A DNA stretch of 64,000 nt from Mycobacterium gordonae (GCF_001417955.2 NZ_LKTM01000001.1:124001-188000), one strand, 5' to 3'. Shown: positions 50,801 to 59,857, counted from the stretch's first letter. The notes: generated by a model not told the origin, from the letters alone. Numbers and translations: made by a program.

Positions 50801-51706
50801 CTATTCGAAGCCCCACTCTTGGTAGCGGCGTTCCAGCTCGGCCATCGCCGCACGTCCCCCGCGTTTGCTTCGTTCCTTCATGAAGTTGTACTCGTCCTCG
50901 CGCCAGGAGAGGTTGCTGAAGACGCTGTGCGCCATCGGAACCCAGTCGCCGAACTGGGCCATGCCAACCGCGTGCCAGAACGTGATCAGCGCGTGTTTGC
51001 CCACCATCAAGCCGTCCGCGGAGTGGTGGGCGATGGCGCGCGCGTAGCGCATCGCCTCCTCACGGAGTGCGTCCGCGGCTACCACTGATGCAGCGACGCC
51101 CCAGTCGTGAAGCTCCGCCGCCGAGACTCTCCGGCCGGTGATCATCGCCTCGTACCCACGATTAGGCCCGAGCTTGAGCAGGGCGAGCGGCATCGCGGTG
51201 GAGAAGCCGGCGAACCCGATGCGAGCCTGCGGTCGGGCCAGGTACATGTCTTCGGAAGCAATCAGGATGTCAGCGGCGAGCGCAAGATTCATTCCGGCGC
51301 CAAGTGTCGCACCCTGGCACGCGACGATGACGGTCTTGGGGAACTCCAGCCAATTGGTCAGGTGCCGGTGCAGTCTCCGGGCATTGCCCATGCGCGCGGT
51401 CTGCGGCATTCGCTTGCCTTTGCGTAAACCCGCTTCCTCCACGGGGAGTCGCCGCACGTCGTCACCGCTGCTGAAATCCTTGCCCTCGGCAACCACAACC
51501 ACGACTTTGACCTCGTCGTCGTCTTCGGCGCGGGTCAGACGTTCCTTGAACATGTTGTGCATGTCCGGCGACAGGATGGCGTTGCGGCGGTCCGGGCGGT
51601 TAATGGTGATCTGCGCGATGTGCGGTTCGACCACCTGGTAGCGGACCCAGTCTTCTGTCACTTCAGCGGGGTCGAAGTCGCCGCCGGCGGTCGCGTCGGT
51701 GTCCAT
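50801..51706 (-). CDS. Enoyl-CoA hydratase/isomerase family protein
   Basis: A 301-aa crotonase. The first oxyanion segment EGKDFSSGDDVR is near residue 74 and the second CQGATLGAGMNLALAADI near residue 132. The usual catalytic Glu positions read GMNLA and QARIGF, so hydratase Glu residues appear replaced, hinting at an isomerase, hydrolase or ring-cleaving crotonase. The C-terminal part (FSNLSWREDEYNFMKERSKRG) is longer than usual. ATG 51706 follows AAGGAGG. It is the first gene of the crotonase-SDR-Rieske operon and diverges from the SRPBCC gene. Confidence 0.85.
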   Translation of the reverse strand: MDTDATAGGDFDPAEVTEDWVRYQVVEPHIAQITINRPDRRNAILSPDMHNMFKERLTRAEDDDEVKVVVVVAEGKDFSSGDDVRRLPVEEAGLRKGKRMPQTARMGNARRLHRHLTNWLEFPKTVIVACQGATLGAGMNLALAADILIASEDMYLARPQARIGFAGFSTAMPLALLKLGPNRGYEAMITGRRVSAAELHDWGVAASVVAADALREEAMRYARAIAHHSADGLMVGKHALITFWHAVGMAQFGDWVPMAHSVFSNLSWREDEYNFMKERSKRGGRAAMAELERRYQEWGFE

Positions 51707-51750
51707 CCCGGCCTCCTTCACTGGGTGCGGTGGCCATGCGATACATAAGT

Positions 51751-51770
51751 ACACTAGACGATTAGTTGTT
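51751..51770. promoter_or_regulatory. Candidate operator ACACTAGAC-N3-TTAGTTGTT
   Basis: In the 88-base divergent region between crotonase and SRPBCC genes lies ACACTAGACGATTAGTTGTT, an imperfect dyad (ACA.CTA / TAG.TGT). A related sequence, ACACTTAGAC, stands before the amidohydrolase gene at 52225. They may be sites for one regulator of both transcription units. Confidence 0.35.
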
Positions 51771-51794
51771 ACACAGCAGTGGTACCGTCGGCCG

Positions 51795-52223
51795 ATGCCG
51801 ACCATCGCGATCCGAAAGCAACTGGGCGTGTCTGCGGGAGCAGTGTGGGCGACGCTCGCCGACTTCGGCAATGTCGAGTGGATCCCGGGGGCAGGTGACG
51901 TCGTTGTCGAGGGTGACGGACCGGGCATGCAGCGGGTTCTCGCCGGCGGCGGGCCAACTCCCATCGTGGAGAAGCTGCTGTGGATCGAACACGCGACGCG
52001 GAAGCTGTGCTACGAGATCACCGACAATCCATTGCCGGTCGGGCGTTTTGTGGCCGTCGCGACGGTTTCGGACGGCGGAACCGATTCCGGGGGGTCCGCC
52101 GTGGCCTGGGAAGTCGACTTCGAACCGGATGGCGATGAGGATGCCGCGCGGGGTGCCATCGAAGCGGTGTACGGCCTGATGGCGGGCTGGATCGAAGACT
52201 ACGTGCGCGCCGCCGACCGATAG
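51795..52223 (+). CDS. SRPBCC (START/Bet v1-like) family protein
   Basis: A 142-aa protein with the SRPBCC fold: TIAIRKQLGVSAGAVWATLADFGNVEWIPGAGDVVVEGDG at the start and a C-terminal helix AIEAVYGLMAGWIEDYVRAA. Such proteins bind hydrophobic ligands in a deep pocket and include polyketide cyclases and dehydratases. No catalytic residue can be named. It is divergent from the crotonase operon and 41 bases before the amidohydrolase operon, so it probably binds a substrate or intermediate of that pathway. Confidence 0.85.
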   Translation: MPTIAIRKQLGVSAGAVWATLADFGNVEWIPGAGDVVVEGDGPGMQRVLAGGGPTPIVEKLLWIEHATRKLCYEITDNPLPVGRFVAVATVSDGGTDSGGSAVAWEVDFEPDGDEDAARGAIEAVYGLMAGWIEDYVRAADR

Positions 52224-52224
52224 A

Positions 52225-52250
52225 ACACTTAGACACAATCTGTTTAGTAG
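52225..52250 (+). promoter_or_regulatory. Candidate operator/promoter region before the amidohydrolase operon
   Basis: ACACTTAGACACAATCTGTTTAGTAG is AT-rich, contains an imperfect dyad (TAGACA / TGTTTA) and shares ACACT(T)AGAC with 51751 and AATCTGTTT with the palindrome at 63798. It fills the short gap between SRPBCC and amidohydrolase genes. Confidence 0.35.
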
Positions 52251-52264
52251 TTTAAAATTCAGGT

Positions 52265-53575
52265 GTGATTGATCCTCTCGATCTGGTACTGATCAGTGTC
52301 GACGACCACACCATCGAGCCACCCGACATGTTCGCCGGACGCGTGCCGAGTCGCTTCGCCGACCTCGCGCCGCGCATCGTCGAGGACACCGATGGCGTGT
52401 GCTACTGGGAATACGACGGTCTGCGGCTGCCCAACATCGGGCTGAACGCGGTTGCCGGCCGGCCTAACGCCGAGTGGGGTTTCGAGCCGTCCCGCTTCGA
52501 CGACATGAGAGCGGGGTGCTACGACATCGACGCCCGGGTCAACGACATGGACGCCTCCGGCGTCCTGGCGTCGGTATGTTTCCCGTCGTTTCCGACCATC
52601 TCGGGTGCGTTGTTCACCTACCAGGGCGACCGTGAGGTGTCGGAGGTGATGGTTCGCGCATACAACGACTGGCACATTGAGGACTGGTGCGGCCGCCATC
52701 CGGACCGCTTCATCCCGATGGGCATCCTGCCGCTCTGGGACCCGACGCTGGCCGCCGCGGAGGTGCATCGTCTTGCGGGACTGGGTTGTCGGGCGGTGAC
52801 CGCTCCGCAGCACATCGGTAGCTACGGACAGCCGCCGTGGCAGGACCCACACTGGGATCCGCTGTGGGAGGCGCTGTGCGAAGAGAACACCGTGGTGAAC
52901 ATTCACATCGGCACGGGCGGCGGCGTGCCCGTGCCGTCCGATCAGACCACCTACCTTGCTTATAACTCGATGCTGCCAATCGATACGCAACGGTTCACGG
53001 CGGACCTGTTGTTCTCGCCGATCCTGATCAAATTTCCCACCATCAAGTTTTCGCTCTCCGAAGGGGGCATCGGCTGGATTCCGTTCCTACTCGAGAGGTT
53101 CGAGGACATCTACGCGCGTCAGCGGGCCTGGACGGGTGACGATCTCGGTGGCGGTCTGACCCCCACCCAGGTGTATCGCCGCAACTTCATGTCCTGTTTC
53201 ATCCGGGATCGAGTGGGCATCGAAATGCGGGACCGAATCGGTGTCGAGACCATCTGTTGGGAAATGGATTACCCGCACTCCGACAGCAGCTGGCCCGACG
53301 CGCCGGAGCAACTGGCTGCCCAGCTGGACGGCTGCACTGCGGCAGAGGTAGAGGCGATCACGTGGCAGAACGCTGCGCGGGCGTTCGGCTATACCGGTGT
53401 CGACCGGCTCGGCCGGTCGAACTGCACGGTTGGGGCACTGCGACAGAGAATCGTCGACCTGGATCTGTCCGCACCCAAGGTAGATGCCGGCCGAGCACCC
53501 AAGGCCGGCGCCACCGCAATCACCTACGGCGAGATGAAACTGCGGATGGCATCGATCCTTCGTGGTGGGGCGTGA
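52265..53575 (+). CDS. Amidohydrolase family protein (ACMSD-like metal-dependent hydrolase/decarboxylase)
   Basis: A 436-aa TIM-barrel amidohydrolase-2 protein. The N-terminal metal motif reads SVDDHTIEP (D-x-H variant), followed by the family segment MDASGVLASVCFPSF, then ITVVNIHIGTGGG-like strand (TVVNIHIG) with a metal His, and EMDYPHSDSSWPDA with the catalytic Asp near residue 345. Members are decarboxylases, hydrolases and C-C lyases of carbon catabolism. It is the first gene of an operon, and its stop overlaps the first acyl-CoA dehydrogenase gene (GTGA). A ring-fission or decarboxylation step is plausible. Confidence 0.85.
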   Translation: MIDPLDLVLISVDDHTIEPPDMFAGRVPSRFADLAPRIVEDTDGVCYWEYDGLRLPNIGLNAVAGRPNAEWGFEPSRFDDMRAGCYDIDARVNDMDASGVLASVCFPSFPTISGALFTYQGDREVSEVMVRAYNDWHIEDWCGRHPDRFIPMGILPLWDPTLAAAEVHRLAGLGCRAVTAPQHIGSYGQPPWQDPHWDPLWEALCEENTVVNIHIGTGGGVPVPSDQTTYLAYNSMLPIDTQRFTADLLFSPILIKFPTIKFSLSEGGIGWIPFLLERFEDIYARQRAWTGDDLGGGLTPTQVYRRNFMSCFIRDRVGIEMRDRIGVETICWEMDYPHSDSSWPDAPEQLAAQLDGCTAAEVEAITWQNAARAFGYTGVDRLGRSNCTVGALRQRIVDLDLSAPKVDAGRAPKAGATAITYGEMKLRMASILRGGA

Positions 53576-54765
53576 CCGAGCCGGACTACGGAGTCGTCCT
53601 CAGCGATGCCGACCGCGCATTCCGCGACGAGGTGCGCGAGTTCCTTGCCGCGGCGCTGACCTCCGACCTGCGGGGGCGCGGCCATGACAAGACCGACCAT
53701 CTGGTTCGAATGCGGCTGTGGCAGGAGCGACTTCATGAAGCCGGCCTGGCTGCCATCTCGTGGCCGAAACAGTTTGGCGGCCGCGGCGCCGGTCCGGTTC
53801 AGCAGCTCATTTTCAACGCCGAGATGGCCGCCGCACACGCCCCCGAACCCATCAACCGCAGCGCGATCAACCAGCTGGGGCCGACCATCATTCAATGGGG
53901 CTCCGAGGAGCAGCGCGCCAATTACCTGCCGAGGATTCTGTCTGGCGCGGATGTCTGGTGCCAGGGTTTCAGTGAACCTGAGGCGGGTAGCGACCTGGCC
54001 GCATTGAGGACGAAGGCCGAGATCGACGGTGACGAGTTGGTGGTCACCGGGCAGAAGATCTGGACTTCCAAAGCTGAGTATGCGGACTGGATCTACATTT
54101 TGGCTCGTACCGACCCAGCGGCGGAGAAGCACGCGGGTATCAGTTACGTTCTGGTGCCTTTGAGTTCGCCCGGAATCGAGATCCGTCCCATCCGCCAGAT
54201 CACCGGGCAGGCGGAGTTCAACGAGGTGTTCTTCGATTCGGTACGGGTGCCGCGAGCGAACGTGGTCGGGCCGTTGCACGGCGGATGGCGGGTGGCCAAG
54301 TCGACTCTCGGCTACGAACGCGTCGGCCAGAGCCGCACTCACCGCATCGAGCGACGACTGGCAATTCTGGTCAAGATGGCCCAGGACGACAACGCGCTGA
54401 CCCGGGATGGGTTGGACGACAGCTATGTCGCCGATCGCATCGCTGGTTTCGCCGCGCGGGTTGAGGCGCTGCGCCAGATCTCGGCGCAGGCCACCGCCGC
54501 CGGTGTCCGCGGTGCGAGTCCCGGACCCGAGGCCTCGGTGGCCAAACTGTTGACCTCCGAAGTCGACCAGGAGATGGCTAACTTCGGGCTGGACCTCGCG
54601 GGGCCATCTGGAACCCTGGATGGCAACTCGATCGGCACTGCGAAGAGTGGCAACGTCGCTCAGAGCTACCTGCTGATGCGGGCAGCGACGTTCGGCGCGG
54701 GCACCTCAGAAGTGCAACGCAACGTGATCGCGGAGAAACTACTGGGGTTGCCACGTGACCCTTGA
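53572..54765 (+). CDS. Acyl-CoA dehydrogenase, subunit 1 of a probable heteromer
   Basis: A 397-aa acyl-CoA dehydrogenase. Core segments are WPKQFGGRGAGPVQQLIFNAEMAAA, QGFSEPEAGSDLAALRT near residue 137, GQKIWTSKAEYADWIYILART and AGTSEVQRNVIAEKLLGLPR at the end. It resembles mycobacterial FadE26/FadE28-type subunits, which pair with a second, divergent subunit into alpha2-beta2 enzymes acting on steroid or other bulky acyl-CoAs. The next gene is such a second subunit and overlaps by 11 bases. FAD-dependent alpha,beta-dehydrogenation is the expected reaction. Confidence 0.9.
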   Translation: MTEPDYGVVLSDADRAFRDEVREFLAAALTSDLRGRGHDKTDHLVRMRLWQERLHEAGLAAISWPKQFGGRGAGPVQQLIFNAEMAAAHAPEPINRSAINQLGPTIIQWGSEEQRANYLPRILSGADVWCQGFSEPEAGSDLAALRTKAEIDGDELVVTGQKIWTSKAEYADWIYILARTDPAAEKHAGISYVLVPLSSPGIEIRPIRQITGQAEFNEVFFDSVRVPRANVVGPLHGGWRVAKSTLGYERVGQSRTHRIERRLAILVKMAQDDNALTRDGLDDSYVADRIAGFAARVEALRQISAQATAAGVRGASPGPEASVAKLLTSEVDQEMANFGLDLAGPSGTLDGNSIGTAKSGNVAQSYLLMRAATFGAGTSEVQRNVIAEKLLGLPRDP

Positions 54766-55834
54766 CTCAGCCCGTGGGTTGGACAACATCGCCGACACGG
54801 CCGAAGAACTTGCAGCTCTGCGGGATTCGGCTGATGAGGTGCTGCGCCGATCGTGGTCGCTCGTCGCTTTCCGGGAAATGCTTGAAGGCCCGGTATTCGA
54901 GCCGGGGTTATGGCGGACGGTCGCCGACCTGGGTTGGCCGGACGTGCTGGTGACCGAGAACCGCGGAGGGGGAGGCGGAGTCCTGCGCGAGTTGTGTGTG
55001 CTGGCCGAGGCGGCCGGCGCCGCGGCAGCCCCAATTCCGCTGGCGGGGGTGGCTGCCGCTGCCTGGTGCGCGGACCGCTGCGTCGACGGCGTTGTTCTAC
55101 TACTGCCAACACTTGGCGAGCGCACCGGCGTCGGTGTCTCGGGAGTGTGGCCGGTGGTGCCCTACGCGGTGGTGGCCGGCGCCTTGCTGGTGTGCGCGGG
55201 TGCGGGTGACCGGGCCGTGCTGGGGTTGGTCGACATCAATGGGGTGGGGGTCAAGATCGAGCCGCTGACACCGCTGGATCACAACCCCGCCGCGCGAATC
55301 TCATTGCAGGAAGCACCAATCGACGTCCTGGCCGAAGGCCGGCACGCCGAGTCACGCCACCGTGGGGCAGTGCTGCGTGCACAGATCGCCCAAGTGTCCG
55401 AATTGGTCGGCATTGCGGCGGCCGCCAACGACGCTGCAACCGAATACGCGAAGATACGTCGAGCCTTCGGCCGGCCGATCGGCGCGTACCAGGCGATCAA
55501 GCATCGTTTGGTTGACCAGAGGTGTGCGATCGAGATCGGTCGGGCGCTGGTCAGTAGGGCCGCTGATGCGTGCCAGGACGACCATCCCGATGCCGCCGCG
55601 CTGACGTCGCTAGCAGCGTTCTGGGGGATCGATGCGCTGCGTCCAGTGGCCGAAGGCGCCACGCAAGTCTTCGGCGGCATCGCCTTCACGTGGGAGCACG
55701 ACGCGCATGTGCACCTTCGCCGGGCAGCCACCTCCGCTGCCTTGCTCGGTTCCCGCGCCTATCACCGCCAAGCGGTGACGCGCTGGCTAGGGGCGGGTAA
55801 CCGTCTCACCCGTGAGGGGACTGCCGGCGCATGA
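54755..55834 (+). CDS. Acyl-CoA dehydrogenase, subunit 2 of a probable heteromer
   Basis: A 359-aa acyl-CoA dehydrogenase paralogue, divergent and weakly conserved in its first half (AELGWPDVLV-type segment, here DLGWPDVLVTENRGGGGG). The second half holds RRAFGRPIGAYQAIKHRLVDQ near residue 235 and GGIAFTWEHDAHVHLRRA near residue 310, both typical of FadE27/FadE29-like partners. GTG 54755 lies in the end of the preceding gene, so both subunits are made together in matching amounts. The two-gene arrangement is that of alpha2-beta2 enzymes from steroid side-chain breakdown. Confidence 0.88.
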   Translation: MTLDSARGLDNIADTAEELAALRDSADEVLRRSWSLVAFREMLEGPVFEPGLWRTVADLGWPDVLVTENRGGGGGVLRELCVLAEAAGAAAAPIPLAGVAAAAWCADRCVDGVVLLLPTLGERTGVGVSGVWPVVPYAVVAGALLVCAGAGDRAVLGLVDINGVGVKIEPLTPLDHNPAARISLQEAPIDVLAEGRHAESRHRGAVLRAQIAQVSELVGIAAAANDAATEYAKIRRAFGRPIGAYQAIKHRLVDQRCAIEIGRALVSRAADACQDDHPDAAALTSLAAFWGIDALRPVAEGATQVFGGIAFTWEHDAHVHLRRAATSAALLGSRAYHRQAVTRWLGAGNRLTREGTAGA

Positions 55835-57927
55835 CGCACTTCCTATCCGGTGTGACCGTCTTGCAGCTTGGCGACGGCATTGCAGGAGCGGCTGCGTCGG
55901 CACTGCTGGCCAGCCTCGGCGCTCGGGTCAGCCGGGTCCCTCGTGGTGAAGTGCCTGGCCGTGCCGGTCCGATCATCCGCGGAAAGGCCGGTCCCATCGC
56001 CGCCGTTGATCTGATCCTTGATCGGGGCAAGCGGATCATTGTGCCGGCTGACGAGTCTTTGCCATTGATAACGGGTTTCGACATCGTGGTCGTGGACCAC
56101 GACCGGGTGGTCGAACCGCCGGCAGCCGAACACGCCGTGGTGGTGTGCATCACCCCATTCGGGTTGTACGGACCGCGGTCTGAGCAACCGGGCGGCGAGC
56201 TTGTCGCCCAGGCCGCGGGGGGAATGCTTGCGACGATCGAAGATGCCGGTGGAACACCGGTGCCGGCACCGGGCTATGTGGCACTCAAGGCGGCCGGAGC
56301 GGTCGCCGCCCTCGCGGCGCTGCACGGCCTGGACGAACGCAACAGCATGCAAGCTCCGGTCCTGGTCGACGTGTCGGTGCAGGAGGCGGTTACTTTCGCC
56401 GCCGCCCTGCCGGAGTGCGCCCATGTGCTCTACTCCTGCCCCGGCAGGGCCGGCAGCGGCCGCTATCTCGCGCCGTCCGGACTATTCCGGAGCTCTGACG
56501 GCCTGGTGCGCATCACCGCGGTGGAGAACCACCAGTGGCGCGGTTTGATTGCCGCGCTGGGTCATCCGGGATGGGCCGAGGGGCTCGATGAGCGAGACGC
56601 CCGCATCGAGCACTCGGACCTGATAAACCAGCACGTGACCAGGTGGGCCGAAACTCGCGACAAAGAGGGATGCGCAGCACTGTTGCAGGCGCACGGCGTG
56701 CCTTCCACGCCGGTGAACACCCCACGGGAGATTCTGACTTCACCCCAGTTCATTTCGCGCCGAGCGGTATCGGAGGCAAACCTGGCGGGGACTGTGTTAT
56801 CGGTGCTCGCGCCGCCATGGCTGGTGACAACTGCAGGGCGGATCGGCCGGCATCGGACCGGGCGCCTCCGGGATCTGCGGATCGTCGAGCTGACCCATGT
56901 GCTTGCGGGTCCGATCATCGGTGCGCTGCTCGGTGGCATGGGGGCTCAGGTGCTGAGGGTCGAGGATGCGGAACGCCTCGACATCTACCGGCGCACCGGC
57001 CCTTTCGCCAACGGCGAGCCGGGCGTCGAGCGGGGCGCCTACTTTGCGGTGTCCAACCACTCCAAACAGAGCCTGCTCATCGAGTCCGCGAGCGCCACTG
57101 CCGAAGTGGCTGCCGTGTTGATGGATTCCGACGTCCTCATCGAGAATGTCGGTGGGTCGCGTTTGAAGCGCCTGGGTGTCAACCCGGACGCGATCGCGGG
57201 TTCCGGCCGGCTCGCGGTGCGGGTTTCAGGCTTCGGTGCGACGGGTCCGATGGCCGGATATCGGGTGTACGCCAACAACGTTCAGTCCTACGGCGGCTTG
57301 GCCGGGCTGACGATCGGGCCCGACGGGTCCCCGGCCCGGCTGGGTACGGTTCTTGCCGACCCGTTGTCGTCGATCGTGGCCGCCGCAGTGATTGCAGCCT
57401 GGGCCGTCGGGCCGCAGCGCGACAGCGGCGCCCTGATCGATCTCTCCATGGCCGAGGTGGTCGCTTTCACTGTGGCCGAGTACGTGGCCGCAGCTTCGGC
57501 GCCCGATGCGATCGGTGACAACCCGACACCGCCGCACCGCGGCGTGTACCAGGCCTCTGACGGTCGTTGGGTGGCAGTCGAACTCATTGATCCGGAAGAC
57601 TGGGTGCGCCTGGCTGCAATAACTTCCGACGCTCGGCAGCTGCCCGATTTGGTCGCCGCAGCGCCGGCCCACGACGTGGCGGCCCACTTCACGGCCGCTG
57701 GGCTGCGCGCCGCCGTGGTACAGCGCGCGGAGGACCTGGTGGCTGACCCGCATCTGGCTGCGCGCGGCTTCTTTCCCGAAATCGCCCATCCCGATCCCTC
57801 GATCGGAACGGCGCGTCTCGTCGGTTTGCCATGGCGATTCGCGGGGCGTGGTCCGGTTAGGTTGGCGCCGCCACCGGCGCTGGGCAGCGCGAACACTCGT
57901 CACGAAAGGATCACCAGTGCAACCTGA
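55831..57927 (+). CDS. Tandem CaiB/BaiF (family III) CoA-transferase, two domains fused
   Basis: A 698-aa protein of two CaiB/BaiF domains. The first half (residues 1-340) opens with TVLQLGDGIAGAAASALLASLGA; the second (from about 348) opens with RIVELTHVLAGPIIGALLGGMGAQVLRVE. Family enzymes use an Asp nucleophile near ...GD..., and only the second half shows a good candidate (LADPLSSIVAA); the matching place in the first half reads APGYVALKAAG. It would move CoA between acyl groups to activate the substrate. ATG overlaps the dehydrogenase stop. Such fused forms are about twice the normal 400 aa. Confidence 0.88.
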   Translation: MTHFLSGVTVLQLGDGIAGAAASALLASLGARVSRVPRGEVPGRAGPIIRGKAGPIAAVDLILDRGKRIIVPADESLPLITGFDIVVVDHDRVVEPPAAEHAVVVCITPFGLYGPRSEQPGGELVAQAAGGMLATIEDAGGTPVPAPGYVALKAAGAVAALAALHGLDERNSMQAPVLVDVSVQEAVTFAAALPECAHVLYSCPGRAGSGRYLAPSGLFRSSDGLVRITAVENHQWRGLIAALGHPGWAEGLDERDARIEHSDLINQHVTRWAETRDKEGCAALLQAHGVPSTPVNTPREILTSPQFISRRAVSEANLAGTVLSVLAPPWLVTTAGRIGRHRTGRLRDLRIVELTHVLAGPIIGALLGGMGAQVLRVEDAERLDIYRRTGPFANGEPGVERGAYFAVSNHSKQSLLIESASATAEVAAVLMDSDVLIENVGGSRLKRLGVNPDAIAGSGRLAVRVSGFGATGPMAGYRVYANNVQSYGGLAGLTIGPDGSPARLGTVLADPLSSIVAAAVIAAWAVGPQRDSGALIDLSMAEVVAFTVAEYVAAASAPDAIGDNPTPPHRGVYQASDGRWVAVELIDPEDWVRLAAITSDARQLPDLVAAAPAHDVAAHFTAAGLRAAVVQRAEDLVADPHLAARGFFPEIAHPDPSIGTARLVGLPWRFAGRGPVRLAPPPALGSANTRHERITSAT

Positions 57928-58150
57928 CTCGCACCCGGCGACGGTGTGGGCCGCGACATTCGTCCCCTCGAAGTCGCCGATCTCCGGCTACGGCATGGAC
58001 GGTTACAGCGTCGCCTGGGTCGACACCAGCGACGGCCGCCTGCAAGTGCTCGTATCCGGGCCGCGTCCAACACCCGGGACTGTCGGCAGGCTGGTCGAAC
58101 GCGAGCTGAATGAAACGAAAACCTTTTTGTTCGAGGCGGATCCGACGTGA
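57917..58150 (+). CDS. Small OB-fold protein (DUF35-like)
   Basis: A 77-aa protein that resembles the OB-fold part of DUF35 proteins (SKSPISGYGMDGYSVAWVDTSDGRLQVLVSG). It has no Cys at all, so the zinc-ribbon part normally N-terminal in DUF35 is missing. DUF35 proteins partner with thiolase-like proteins and aldolases such as Ltp2 in steroid side-chain breakdown; the next gene, overlapping by four bases, is such a thiolase-like protein. GTG 57917 follows GAAAGGA. It probably binds or stabilises that partner. Confidence 0.75.
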   Translation: MQPDSHPATVWAATFVPSKSPISGYGMDGYSVAWVDTSDGRLQVLVSGPRPTPGTVGRLVERELNETKTFLFEADPT

Positions 58151-59265
58151 CCGGCACATACATCGCGGGTATCGGCCTCACTCCTTTCGGTCGGCACTCC
58201 GATCACCCGCTGGCCGACCTCGGCGTTCTGGCGGCCAGAAAGGCGCTCACCGACGCAGCTCTCGACTATGACGCCGTCGGCGAGGTCTTCACCTCGTCGT
58301 CGATGGCGCCGCCCCAGACCGGCTTGAGAGTGGCACACCAGCTCGGCCGCACCGGAATTGCGGTTACCGCGATCGAAAGCGCCTCAGCCGGCGGGATGGT
58401 CGCGTTACGACACGCCGTCTGGGCTGTCAGCTCCGGCCGGTGCAGCACCGCGTTGGCCATCGGCTACGAAAAGACCACCGCGCTGGAACCGGGCGGAGTA
58501 GTGCCGGTGGCTGTCGATTTCTGGGACCGCTTTCCGCCACAGGTGCACTACGCCATCGAGGCAACCCGGTGGCTGCACGACTCCGACAGCAAAGCTGAGG
58601 TGATCGGCGCCGTCGCGGCCAAGTCCTACAACCAGGCGCGGCTGAATCCGATGGCCGCGCGGCGCAACGAGAACGAGGTCACCATCGAGCAGGTCATGTC
58701 CTCCCGAACGGTAGCCGAGCCGCTGACGAAGATGATGTGCCACGCCTCGGTGGATGGCGGCGCCGCGATCGTCGTTACCCGGCAACCCCATTCGCGATCT
58801 GTGCCCGTTGCCGCAATCGAGCAGACCAGCTGGCCGAGTGACCCGTCCTGGCCGCTGGCCGGACCGTGCGTGGGCCCGCCCTCGCAGATCACCCTGACCG
58901 CCAACCGGGCGTACCAACATGCCGGAGTCGCACCCGCCGACGTGGGCATCGTATCGCTGCACGACATGTGCGCCAGCGAAGAAATCACCGCTCTGATCGC
59001 ACTCGGCCTCGCTGACGTCCGCGGGGTCGCGGAGCTGGCCGGCACCGGGGAGCTGGCCAGTGGGGGCCGGTTGCCGACGAATACGGACGGCGGGTGCCTG
59101 GCCCGCGGTCATGCCTTTGGGGCGACCGGCCTGGCCCAGGTGGCAGAGGTCGTCAGTCAGCTTCGCGGCGAGGCGGATTCGCGGCAGGTCGCGGATCCGC
59201 GTATGGGCTTGGCACAGGCGATGGGTGGCGGTGGCTCATGTGTTGTCGCCGTGCTGGGCCGGTGA
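58147..59265 (+). CDS. Thiolase-fold lipid-transfer-type protein lacking the nucleophilic Cys (Ltp-like)
   Basis: A 372-aa thiolase-superfamily protein. The nucleophile segment, normally NxCASG, reads ESASAGGM, with Ser in place of Cys. The His segment is kept as GCLARGHAFGATGLAQ, and the C-terminal GGGGSCVV is present. SLHDMCASEE corresponds to the HD segment of SCP2 thiolases. Without Cys it cannot work as an ordinary thiolase. Mycobacterial Ltp2-type members with DUF35 partners are retro-aldolases that cleave C-C bonds of beta-hydroxyacyl-CoA. GTG 58147 overlaps the OB-fold gene, supporting a two-protein complex. It ends the plus-strand operon. Confidence 0.85.
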   Translation: MTGTYIAGIGLTPFGRHSDHPLADLGVLAARKALTDAALDYDAVGEVFTSSSMAPPQTGLRVAHQLGRTGIAVTAIESASAGGMVALRHAVWAVSSGRCSTALAIGYEKTTALEPGGVVPVAVDFWDRFPPQVHYAIEATRWLHDSDSKAEVIGAVAAKSYNQARLNPMAARRNENEVTIEQVMSSRTVAEPLTKMMCHASVDGGAAIVVTRQPHSRSVPVAAIEQTSWPSDPSWPLAGPCVGPPSQITLTANRAYQHAGVAPADVGIVSLHDMCASEEITALIALGLADVRGVAELAGTGELASGGRLPTNTDGGCLARGHAFGATGLAQVAEVVSQLRGEADSRQVADPRMGLAQAMGGGGSCVVAVLGR

Positions 59266-59275
59266 TCTGAATTGG

Positions 59276-59827
59276 TCAAGCGTTGCTGAATGACGAACTC
59301 ACAAAGCGCTCCACCATTTTTCGTTCAGCCACCGGGTCTTTGAGTGGCCAGCACCAGAGCGACAGAAAGACGTGAATAAGCCACTGTTCGGCGAGGGGGT
59401 CACGCTGGTTTAGTCCGAGCATCTCAGCGGCGAAGACAGCTATGGAGGGTGTCGATGTCAGCCATTCATTGCCGGGCGCCAACCGTACCGAGCGCATGAG
59501 CTGGACCAAGGGATCTGCTCGCATACGTTGCAGGGCAACGATTGTGGCGGTGACGACGCGGTCCGTCCCGGTGAGATCCCGGATCGCATCGCGCACCGCC
59601 TCCAGAATGCGGGTAGCTTGCTGGGTGACGACGGCGTCGCGGATAGCCGCCTTGCCCCCGGCCCGCCGGTAGATCGTTGCCGGTGAGCAATGAACTTTGG
59701 CCGCCAGGTCCTCGATGCTGAACGCCTCGTAGCCGGCTTCGGTGATGAGTTCAGCGGCCGCGCTGTAAATGCGTTTGGCCGCTTCATGGTTCCGGTCCCC
59801 GCCGAGCAACCAGTCGTCATGTGGCAT
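59276..59827 (-). CDS. TetR-family regulator
   Basis: A 183-aa regulator with the helix-turn-helix IYSAAAELITEAGYEAFSIEDLAAKVHCSPATIYRRAGGKAAIRDAV. It is convergent with the thiolase-like gene, ten bases away, and divergent from the P450 at 60021. A direct repeat of GAGAATTT in the gap is a likely binding region. It is the best candidate local regulator of the catabolic island. Confidence 0.88.
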   Translation of the reverse strand: MPHDDWLLGGDRNHEAAKRIYSAAAELITEAGYEAFSIEDLAAKVHCSPATIYRRAGGKAAIRDAVVTQQATRILEAVRDAIRDLTGTDRVVTATIVALQRMRADPLVQLMRSVRLAPGNEWLTSTPSIAVFAAEMLGLNQRDPLAEQWLIHVFLSLWCWPLKDPVAERKMVERFVSSSFSNA

Positions 59828-59857
59828 GGAAGCACCGCCTATCGAACGTGCAGTGCA

